Below the pieces are notes generated by a model. The model did not search any database and had not been told where the DNA came from. It saw only the letters and a program-made list of their open reading frames with translations. Made by a program: the position numbers and the translations under genes. Shown here piece after piece: positions 18,301 to 24,717 of a stretch of 64,000 nt of DNA. Positions within the stretch are counted from its first letter, which is position 1. Each line of letters begins with the position of its first letter. The stretch is from DATFKA01 sp035268885 (GTDB lineage: Bacteria; Bacteroidota; Bacteroidia; Chitinophagales; Saprospiraceae), in NCBI GenBank assembly GCA_035268885.1, contig DATFKA010000115.1:1-64000 (forward strand). The letters run 5' to 3'.

Positions 18301-19906
18301 TGTTCATATTCCCTTTGAGGTAATAGATAAGAAAGCACCGGCACCTATTTGTGGGGATATGCTGGCCGTGGAGTTGTCTTTTTGGGAAACCGATGATACC
18401 CTGACAGCCATTGCTACTGCACGGGTAGATGCGCTATTACGTAGTCCGGTATACGACTGTAATGGGCAGGGAGAGAACGGCCTGGTTACGGATTATTCCA
18501 TCAATCGGTCGGATAGTAGGGTCGTACGGGGGCAGCGGGAATTGAGCTTTGGCTGTGCGGATGCCGATCGATTCATCGAAGTAGAAATTTACGCCTGGGA
18601 TGAAATGGGTAACCACGATTACTGCACGACTTACATTCATGTACAGGATAATCGCTCGGTCTGTGAACAGCTGGCTAATGCCGGAATGATCTCCGGAAGT
18701 ATACAAACGCCGGATGGCGATCGGGTAGAGGAGGTGATGGTCGCCTTGTCGGGCGAAATGAATGCAATGTACGCTACCACTAGTACCGGAGATTTTATTT
18801 TTGAGTCTCTGCCTTCCGGCAAAAACTACCAGGTACGTCCTACGAAGGATGACGATCCCCGAAATGGCGTCAGTACTCTGGATTTGATCAAAGTGCAGAA
18901 GCACGTACTCGGCATTACCCCAATTATCAATCCTTACCGCCTGATTGCCGCTGATGTCAATAACTCTAAGTCGGTGACTACGCTGGATATGATTCAGTTA
19001 CGAAAAATTATCCTGAATATAGACGATCACTTCCGGAACAATACCAGCTGGCGCTTTGTAGAAGCCAATTACGAATTCCCGGATCGGGAAAACCCCTGGA
19101 TGGAAGCCTTCCCGGAGACGATTCGGGTCGAGGATATGAAAGGCCCCGCGGATATTCACTTTGTGGGGGTTAAGATCGGAGATGTTAATGGCAACGCCAC
19201 CGCTAACCAGTTACAGGGTTCTACGGTATCGCGGAGTGCCGGACAATTAAATCTCTTTATCCGGGAGCAGGCGCTGTCGGATGGAGAAGTACTGGCGGTT
19301 CCGATTAGCGTCAAGGAACTGGATGAAATTGATGGCTTGCAGGGTACCCTGTCTTTTGATACCGACAAATTACGTTTCCTAACTATGAATTATGGTCTTT
19401 TGCAGTCAGGGCAAATTGGTCATTTCGAAACGGATCGTCGACTGTCATTTAGCTGGAACCGGGCACAGGAGAAAGAATGGAAAGACGAAGAAGTTCTGGT
19501 GACCATTTATTTCCAGGCCAAAAAGAATTTATACCTGAGTAACGCGATTCAACTCAATTCCAGCCTGACCCAAAAAGAAGCCTACAACATTTTCGGAGAA
19601 TACCTGGATGTAAATCTGGTCTTTGAACAGGTCGAAACCAGCGATTCCAGCTGGAACTTATTTACGAATCGGCCCAATCCATTCCGGGGGCAGACGACTT
19701 TCCCCTTTTATCTGGAAAAGGAAAATCTGGTAAAGGTAGCCATTTACGACCTGCAGGGGCGCCGGGTTTGGTCTGGCCAAGAGCAACGATCGGCCGGTTT
19801 GCAGCAATGGACAGTATCCGCTTCCCTTTTTCCCGCTAAGGGGCTCTATTACTTCCGGATGGAAATCGACGGGCAGGAAAGGACAAAACCTATTCTATTT
19901 GAATAG
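15392..19906 (+). CDS. Giant cysteine-rich T9SS-secreted surface protein with dockerin-like segment
   Basis: Start at ATG 15392 (MRKPLRSHALFYGLLLPMFM), giving a signal peptide; a TTG 15 bases earlier is less likely. The 1504-residue product is built of immunoglobulin/HYR-like beta domains with paired cysteines, such as ADAAGNFSS-type and VTDNVIYEPCG-type strands, and recurrent KLPPVC or KAPAPIC domain boundaries. A CNA-B/carboxypeptidase-regulatory-like unit (about 1112-1160) leads into a dockerin-like calcium repeat pair, ADVNNSKSVTTLDMIQLRKI and GDVNGNA. A cohesin-like strand region follows, and the C-terminus carries a T9SS type A tail with NRPNPF and GLYYFRMEI. It is probably exported to the cell surface as an adhesin or matrix protein; the ligand is unknown. 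Confidence 0.85.
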   Translation: MRKPLRSHALFYGLLLPMFMHLLYVNHSPKTALPENSRVVADIVGCAGNDTRLEICTFCSDIDMEINFMERLDGQPRSGGVWTDLDNSGLDISDSTRVDVAGLNTGIYRFRYNTSAQGACPDDSAVLSLDVTGANTIACVDRIEAQLGADCAFELMVDQVLSGSAVCEDELSVLAFDFATGFNGSVLTESQVGKELDVVLFKQGCAVPLCNTTIFLQDRGAPSISDINWLGDDYTLYCEDMNRIVNNPRSWEDPSYKYYLGAPLINDCSGFFVSVTDNVIYEPCGTNEYATLQRTFIITDAAGNFSSTTLDATFIYPDLSQIAKLPDLTISECDPNGVAVPDTYPYLINAFGDTIYLKEDGCNYSIGFEDRDFFVCGGARKIEREVRYFDWCTDQFYPIDTLVIKIGDFSGPVIERQVDTANIPTSPFGCGGAISLQREAIELLFDVNIRDCNPNVRVSGKVESWDAQTNTYQSGVALHHDTYIDQIPAGLNRFIISMEDGCKGQSVDTLYFRTIDQIPPVMSCIDRLIVSMSEGPYAKVGYVDINEGSSDNCAITSFKVRRQVAPEAYEYYDYDGDGQVLGDELDENGYTRFDDLRSDGDYVEYYCNDLLQPEQPVELWGWDAYGNMNTCWATVLLEDKLPPVCIAPKDTVVACYDYVPTDLSPFGTAEASDYSCGDLLIEELPAIHSTNQCGQGTILRRFQATKNPNADQPRLGPICVQTIRIEAIHDYSICFPADTSLECGLELAQMEPELNSNGCALFAVSFEDIRLETENAACYKLIRTYSVINWCEYQKEDPFIHIERDVNDDNIPGNLPVCVVVKPGDSTFLDSNTNPYDTLPDHKGYYYGSQSNPNLRSTGYWKYTQHIQVRDTTPPALSFPDSLVFESRYATGQDQCFGLATIPFTIEETCDTFIDLSLSLDLNAQGEDFVPLSKEYLFGDFPNYELMTEFPIGNHQLRIRANDGCGNTSIVHIPFEVIDKKAPAPICGDMLAVELSFWETDDTLTAIATARVDALLRSPVYDCNGQGENGLVTDYSINRSDSRVVRGQRELSFGCADADRFIEVEIYAWDEMGNHDYCTTYIHVQDNRSVCEQLANAGMISGSIQTPDGDRVEEVMVALSGEMNAMYATTSTGDFIFESLPSGKNYQVRPTKDDDPRNGVSTLDLIKVQKHVLGITPIINPYRLIAADVNNSKSVTTLDMIQLRKIILNIDDHFRNNTSWRFVEANYEFPDRENPWMEAFPETIRVEDMKGPADIHFVGVKIGDVNGNATANQLQGSTVSRSAGQLNLFIREQALSDGEVLAVPISVKELDEIDGLQGTLSFDTDKLRFLTMNYGLLQSGQIGHFETDRRLSFSWNRAQEKEWKDEEVLVTIYFQAKKNLYLSNAIQLNSSLTQKEAYNIFGEYLDVNLVFEQVETSDSSWNLFTNRPNPFRGQTTFPFYLEKENLVKVAIYDLQGRRVWSGQEQRSAGLQQWTVSASLFPAKGLYYFRMEIDGQERTKPILFE

Positions 19907-19981
19907 TCCTACAGCCTTGGTATTTAAAATTATCGTTCTATCTTAGCCCTCGTCCCAAAAAAGACGGGAGCCAGAAGCGAT

Positions 19982-21277
19982 ATGAACTACGAATATTTTA
20001 TAGCCCGAAAAGTAGCTACCGGACAGAAAAAGTCCTTTACCCGCTTGATTATCCGCATTGCGATCATTGCGATTGCCCTCAGTATGTCCGTGATGATCTG
20101 TTCGTCGGCACTAATTGCCGGGTTTAAGCAAGAGATCAGCGAAAAGATCTTTGGTTTCTGGGGGCATATCCACATTACGGGGTCGAGTATTTATCAGGCA
20201 GTAGTAGAAAACGATCCGATTAATAAGCAGCAGGATTTCTATCCGAATTTATTAGAGGAAGAACGCATTACTTATCTGGATCGGGGTACTTTTATGGGGC
20301 GCGAATACGTACGTGAGCAGCAAACCAGGGGAGGGGTCTCCCACCTTCAGGTATTTGCGCTGCGTTCGGGCATCATTCAGGCAAATGAAGAAATTGAAGG
20401 AATTGTCCTCAAAGGGGCCGGTGAAGATTTCAATTGGACTTTTATGGAGGATTATCTTCGAGAGGGAGCACTGCTTTCCTGGCAAGATAGTGTGGTTTCC
20501 AATGGCATTTTAATCTCCCAGCAGACCGCCGATCGCCTGCGATTAAGTGTGGAGGATCCCCTGCGCGTGGTTTTTGTAGAAAATGAGGAGCCCATTCAGC
20601 GCCGGTTTGTAGTGAAGGGTATTTTTAAGACGGGGCTGGAAGAATATGACTCCCGTTTTGCACTAGTGGATATAAGAAAGATCCAGCAACTCATGGGCTG
20701 GACCGAAAATCAGGTTGGTGGGTTTGAAGTATTTATCGATGATATTGATGATTTAGATCCGATTGCTAATCACATATACTACAATGTCTTGCCCGAAGAT
20801 CTCTACGCCGAAACCATAGAGGAAAAATTTCGCGAGATTTTTCAGTGGTTGGCTTTGCAAGATATCAACGAGGTGGTCATCATGGGCTTAATGATCATTG
20901 TAGCCATCATTAATATGATTACGGCGCTGCTGATTCTCATTCTGGAACGCACCAATATGATCGGTACACTCAAGGCCCTGGGAAGCTCCAATTGGGGGAT
21001 TCGTAAAATCTTTCTGTATTATGCTTCCTACATTATCATTCTGGGGATCTTTTGGGGGAATTTGATTGGCCTGCTGCTCTGTTTTTTGCAGGATAAATTT
21101 CGCTTTATTACCTTAGACGAACAGAATTATTATCTGGATTACGCACCAGTGGAGGTTGATTTTTGGACGATTTTGCTATTAAACCTTGGAACCTTGCTGG
21201 TCGTTCTGCTGTTTTTAATCATACCTTCTTATCTGGTGACGAGAATTAGTCCGATTCGGGCTATTCGGTTTAGGTAA
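19982..21277 (+). CDS. LolC/LolE-like ABC transporter permease (FtsX/MacB fold)
   Basis: A 431-residue inner-membrane protein with one N-terminal transmembrane segment (about 23-45), a large periplasmic MacB-like domain (about 46-290) and a C-terminal FtsX domain with three helices (about 300-322, 340-375 and 395-425). Motifs such as FIARKVATGQKKSFTRLIIR at the start and LERTNMIGTLKALG (the coupling region) are typical of the lipoprotein-releasing LolC/E group in Bacteroidota. No ATPase gene (lolD) is adjacent in this window. Lipoprotein sorting is inferred from family. Confidence 0.88.
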   Translation: MNYEYFIARKVATGQKKSFTRLIIRIAIIAIALSMSVMICSSALIAGFKQEISEKIFGFWGHIHITGSSIYQAVVENDPINKQQDFYPNLLEEERITYLDRGTFMGREYVREQQTRGGVSHLQVFALRSGIIQANEEIEGIVLKGAGEDFNWTFMEDYLREGALLSWQDSVVSNGILISQQTADRLRLSVEDPLRVVFVENEEPIQRRFVVKGIFKTGLEEYDSRFALVDIRKIQQLMGWTENQVGGFEVFIDDIDDLDPIANHIYYNVLPEDLYAETIEEKFREIFQWLALQDINEVVIMGLMIIVAIINMITALLILILERTNMIGTLKALGSSNWGIRKIFLYYASYIIILGIFWGNLIGLLLCFLQDKFRFITLDEQNYYLDYAPVEVDFWTILLLNLGTLLVVLLFLIIPSYLVTRISPIRAIRFR

Positions 21278-21308
21278 AGGGTAAAGTAGAAAGGATAAAG
21301 TAGAAAAG

Positions 21309-21725
21309 ATGGATGTGACAAAACTAAAGGAGGCCATTGAGCAATGGGTAGAAGAAGGCCTGGATTATGAGGCCATTAAGCAAAAGGTAGATGCACGAAA
21401 GCCGGAAAAAGAAGTCCGCACGGTCTTACTAGAATTTGCCGACGAGCGCCTTTATCATAAAGAACTGGAGCGTGACTACCGTTCAAAAAATTATTTCCAG
21501 CTCCTAATGGGCATCGCACTGGTTGGTTTTGCGGGGTATATTGCCTACGTAACCCGCGATGAGGTTTTCATCAATGCCAATTTCAAAAGAATTATTCAGT
21601 TTATCTTTCTGTTGATCGGTCTGATCGGTACCTGGAATATTAAGGAAGCCTGGAAAAAGCTTTGTACGCCTTTCGAACCCCCCGAAAACTTCGGCTATAA
21701 CCGCAAAAAATTCCAACGCTTCTAA
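21309..21725 (+). CDS. Uncharacterised small membrane protein
   Basis: A 138-residue protein, 31 bases after the permease and probably co-transcribed with it. The N-terminal half (1-70) is charged and helical, with KLKEAIEQWVEEGLDYEAIK, like a short helical repeat. Two transmembrane segments follow (about 65-84 and 95-112), then the basic tail GYNRKKFQRF. I do not recognise the family. It might act with the permease, but only proximity supports that. Confidence 0.7.
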   Translation: MDVTKLKEAIEQWVEEGLDYEAIKQKVDARKPEKEVRTVLLEFADERLYHKELERDYRSKNYFQLLMGIALVGFAGYIAYVTRDEVFINANFKRIIQFIFLLIGLIGTWNIKEAWKKLCTPFEPPENFGYNRKKFQRF

Positions 21726-21763
21726 AGTGGTACAGACAAGCTATGCCTTGTCTCAACGAAAAA

Positions 21764-21785
21764 AGGCCCGCCAATTGACGGACCT
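21764..21785. terminator. Imperfect palindrome between converging genes
   Basis: AGGCCCGCCAATTG and its imperfect reverse complement ending ACGGACCT form a stem centred on CAATTG, 40 bases after the membrane protein's stop and 56 before the convergent lipoprotein's stop. Confidence 0.45.
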
Positions 21786-21840
21786 GAAACCACATTGTTC
21801 ACCAGTTTATTATTCTTTTCTCTTCGCTTTCGCTAAAAAA

Positions 21841-22530
21841 CTATCCATCACTGTCTTCTGCACAATCTTCTCGTAGTGCTTTTAGGTCTTCTCGTGAAGC
21901 AACATCTACGATGGTACCATCCCGATACTCAACTTGAATGGGGAAGGCCAGGGCTGGACGCTCTTCAGCATTAGGATTGTTCGCTTTCCATCTTCTTGTT
22001 TTTTGTTGTAGATCCCGACGATCGGTAGCCGTGATTGTATTGCCATCCGGTAGTGCAATATTAAGAGGGAACACAGGCCGGAAGCAATCTCCTCCGAGGT
22101 GCTTTCCACGCTTGTCGCGTCTCTCTTTAAAGAACTCTCTACGGCATTCAATACGTAATTTGCGTAAATCCGCTCTGGATTCAACCGAAATGATAGTCCC
22201 TTCCTCGTCCATCACTTCCAAAGGAAATGCCAGATGGGGGCGGTTTTCAACATCGGGATTGGCTTCTTTCCAGTCGCGGATGGTCGTTCTCAGGTTTTCG
22301 TAGTCTTCCACTTCCACCACGCTACTGTCGGGGAACTGAATGCTGATGGGAAAAACAAAGGAGTAGCAGCCAAAACGACCACAGTTACCTCGCTCTTCGA
22401 TGTCAAAGACCGAACTGTTGACGTAGAATTCCACGTCTTCGGTAACGTTTAAATCCTCCTTTTCACAGGAAGTAAATAAGGTGATAGCACCCAGGGCTAG
22501 TAAGAATGAGAATTGCAATAACTTGTTCAT
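21841..22530 (-). CDS. Lipoprotein with two tandem homologous domains
   Basis: A 229-residue protein with a lipobox ending TSC at Cys22. Residues about 54-128 and 147-221 are internal repeats of about 75 residues: each starts with Cys, then FPI(S/N)I or FPLNIA, PDG/PDS, a helix ending in W-K-A/E-x-NP, E-x-RP-x-LAFP, a strand with DGTI-V, S-R-x-DL, and closes with Cys. The matching cysteines suggest one disulphide per unit. I do not recognise a named family. It is transcribed away from the sigma/FecR/receptor operon, and may be a surface or periplasmic protein of that system (inference). Confidence 0.75.
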   Translation of the reverse strand: MNKLLQFSFLLALGAITLFTSCEKEDLNVTEDVEFYVNSSVFDIEERGNCGRFGCYSFVFPISIQFPDSSVVEVEDYENLRTTIRDWKEANPDVENRPHLAFPLEVMDEEGTIISVESRADLRKLRIECRREFFKERRDKRGKHLGGDCFRPVFPLNIALPDGNTITATDRRDLQQKTRRWKANNPNAEERPALAFPIQVEYRDGTIVDVASREDLKALREDCAEDSDG

Positions 22531-22671
22531 GTTCTTGTTTTTAACTTTTAGTAAATAGAGCAGTTAATTTGTCAAATTCATAAGGAAAAGACCGGCTTCC
22601 ACTTTTTGTAACCGGATTGATTTGTTAAAAAAATGTTAAGAAAAACGAGGGGTGTCGCTAAAGGGCACAAA

Positions 22672-22702
22672 TTGGGGAAATGACTGAATTGCGCTACCTT
22701 TG
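22672..22702 (+). promoter_or_regulatory. Promoter of the ECF sigma/FecR/TonB operon
   Basis: TTG (22672-22674), 20-nt spacer, then TACCTTTG (22695-22702): a full match to the Bacteroidota consensus. Transcription would start near 22709, which excludes the upstream TTG start at 22700 and supports ATG 22733. Confidence 0.75.
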
Positions 22703-22732
22703 TCAAATAACCTTACTCAATCTAAAATATTC

Positions 22733-23341
22733 ATGCGATCAGATAAGGAATGGTGGTCTGCACTAAAGGCGGGAGAGGAAGATGCTCTGGCCCATATTTA
22801 TACCACCCATATTGCCGATTTGCTGCAGTATGGTAATCGATTTTCTCAGGATGAACTGCTGGTAGAGGATTGTATTCAAGAGTTGTTTGTACAGCTGTGG
22901 AACAGACGGTCTGGTCTGGGCGATACCTCTTCCATTCGGGCTTACCTGTTCGTTGCCTTGCGACGTAGTATTATCCGGGCGGTCAAAAAAAATAGGAAAT
23001 ATACGAGTAATTACAGTCCGGATGATTATGACTTTCAGGCCGAACTGGACATTGAAGAGATGATCATTGCCAAAGAAATTTCTGAAGAACAGACGGCTCA
23101 ATTGGCCGCTGCTTTTGAGGCATTGTCCAAACGGCAGCAAGAAGTCCTGTACCTGCGTTTTTACCAAAATATTGAATACGAAGATATTTGTGAGATAATG
23201 GATATTGGTTATCAGTCGGTACGTAATCTGGTCTCTGCTGCGATTGGAAAACTGCGTACTTACCTGGAATTAATCATCTTTTTGTGCTACTTTTTTCTAA
23301 AAAATGGAGTACAAACGGTTGACTTGAGTCTCTTCCTATAA
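22733..23341 (+). CDS. ECF-family sigma factor of a FecR-type system
   Basis: Start at ATG 22733 (MRSDKEWWSALKAGEEDALA), giving 202 residues. Region 2 contains DCIQELFVQLWNRRSG and SSIRAYLFVALRRSIIRA; region 4 contains LSKRQQEVLYLRFYQNIEYE and the helix-turn-helix YEDICEIMDIGYQSVRNLV. The C-terminus has an extra hydrophobic stretch (LELIIFLCYFFLK), which is common in Bacteroidetes FecI-like sigma factors. It heads an operon with a protease-like lipoprotein, FecR and a TonB receptor, so it probably drives expression of the receptor when the ligand binds. Confidence 0.92.
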   Translation: MRSDKEWWSALKAGEEDALAHIYTTHIADLLQYGNRFSQDELLVEDCIQELFVQLWNRRSGLGDTSSIRAYLFVALRRSIIRAVKKNRKYTSNYSPDDYDFQAELDIEEMIIAKEISEEQTAQLAAAFEALSKRQQEVLYLRFYQNIEYEDICEIMDIGYQSVRNLVSAAIGKLRTYLELIIFLCYFFLKNGVQTVDLSLFL

Positions 23342-23349
23342 AAAAAAGT

Positions 23350-23817
23350 ATGCGGACAGTATCTTATTCCATCACTTTATTTATTGTGTTTTTCCTGTTT
23401 TCCGCCTGCGAAGAGGAAGAGGTAATTTATCTGGACAATGAGCTGATTGCTTATTTTGAGCGTTTCGCCGTGGAAGCCAGCCACTTCAATATTCAATTTG
23501 ATAATCAGGAGGATAGAGTAGAGGGCTATTTGAGTGATCTGGAGGAAAGGGCCATCAGCGGGAAATGCGAGCGTAATAGTGTTTACCCCGATCGGGTATA
23601 TATTGATATAGATTTTTGGCGTAAGGCCAATGATCTGGAGCGGGAATTTGTGGTGTTTCACGAATTAGGGCACTGCTTTTTAAATCGGGGGCACCTCGAC
23701 GATGCGGACGCTAATGGGGCTTGTAAAAGTATGATGCACAGTGGCGAAGGGGATTGTCGAAATTCGTATAGTCTTTCGAGTCGGGTCGCTTATTTAGAAG
23801 AATTATTTACCTTTTGA
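23350..23817 (+). CDS. Putative metzincin-like zinc metallopeptidase lipoprotein
   Basis: A 155-residue protein with a lipobox (SAC, Cys20) and the zinc motif HELGH (104-108) followed by His115, giving HExxHx6H, and a downstream SMMH (127-130) that resembles the Met-turn of metzincins. Cysteines flanking the Met-turn (CKSMMHSGEGDC) may form a disulphide. It starts 8 bases after the sigma gene and ends 22 bases before FecR, so it is part of the operon. The substrate is unknown; trimming of the receptor or anti-sigma factor is one possibility. Activity is inferred from motifs only. Confidence 0.72.
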   Translation: MRTVSYSITLFIVFFLFSACEEEEVIYLDNELIAYFERFAVEASHFNIQFDNQEDRVEGYLSDLEERAISGKCERNSVYPDRVYIDIDFWRKANDLEREFVVFHELGHCFLNRGHLDDADANGACKSMMHSGEGDCRNSYSLSSRVAYLEELFTF

Positions 23818-23839
23818 TAAGGTATATTAAAGCAAAGAT

Positions 23840-24700
23840 ATGGGAGATCAATTTTTACCAAATGACGAACAAGAGGCAGAAGACCAACTGCGCAAAAACC
23901 TCAAATTTAAAAAGGTACGGGTCGAGACCGATTCTTCTGCACTTTGGGATCGCATCCGTAAAGATATTCAGCAGGATACACCGGTACGCTCTATTCGCAC
24001 TGCGCGGCGAAATCGTCTCTATTGGTTGTCAGCGGCGGCCACGATACTTCTAGTTTTGGCTTTTTTCTTTCTTTGGCCTTCTGGGATGGAAGAGTACCAG
24101 ACGCAGATGGCCGAAACCATAGAGTTAAGCTTGCCGGATCAATCTAGCGTGGTGGTCAATGCCAATAGCGAACTGAGATATAATGCCGAAAACTGGTCTG
24201 GGGAGCGAAAAGTGACACTGCGAGGTGAAGCTTTTTTTCAGGTAGAAAAAGGGCAGCGTTTTACGGTAGCAACCGAGCGGGGGGAAGTAGAAGTCTTAGG
24301 TACCGCTTTTAACGTTTATGCACGGAATGAATCCTTTCGGGTAAGTTGTCAGGAAGGCCGGGTGGCCGTCAGGAGCACATCTGGGCAGGAAACCATTCTG
24401 GAAGCTGGAGATGCAGCTACGCTTATTGATGGAGAATGGAAAAGAGCAGAAGTGCGCACAGCTGATATCGCCTCCTGGCGGAATGGCTTATTTGTCTATG
24501 AGGGAGAAAGTGTAGCTTTTATACTGGATGAGCTAATGCGGCAGTACGGTGTAGATATTCGTTATCCCGAAAATATCTCGGAAGAAGCCCTTACCATGCG
24601 CTTTGATCGAAACCAGTCTCTGGCAGAAAGCCTGGAGCCCATTCTGTTTTCCTATCGCCTGTCGATTAAACGGGATGGCCAAAATGTAGTCTTAGAATAG
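23840..24700 (+). CDS. FecR-family anti-sigma factor
   Basis: A 286-residue inner-membrane regulator. The cytoplasmic N-terminus (1-58) would hold the sigma factor, a transmembrane helix spans about 61-80, and the periplasmic FecR domain (about 88-190) has the motif NANSELRYNAENWSGERKV then LRGEAFFQVEKGQRF and VEVLGTAFNVYA. A C-terminal DUF4974-like segment (about 218-286) with ILDELMRQYGVDIRYPENI mimics the receptor's STN fold and should contact it. It lies 17 bases before the receptor gene. Confidence 0.93.
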   Translation: MGDQFLPNDEQEAEDQLRKNLKFKKVRVETDSSALWDRIRKDIQQDTPVRSIRTARRNRLYWLSAAATILLVLAFFFLWPSGMEEYQTQMAETIELSLPDQSSVVVNANSELRYNAENWSGERKVTLRGEAFFQVEKGQRFTVATERGEVEVLGTAFNVYARNESFRVSCQEGRVAVRSTSGQETILEAGDAATLIDGEWKRAEVRTADIASWRNGLFVYEGESVAFILDELMRQYGVDIRYPENISEEALTMRFDRNQSLAESLEPILFSYRLSIKRDGQNVVLE

Positions 24701-24717
24701 AAACGAAGAAGAGCGAT

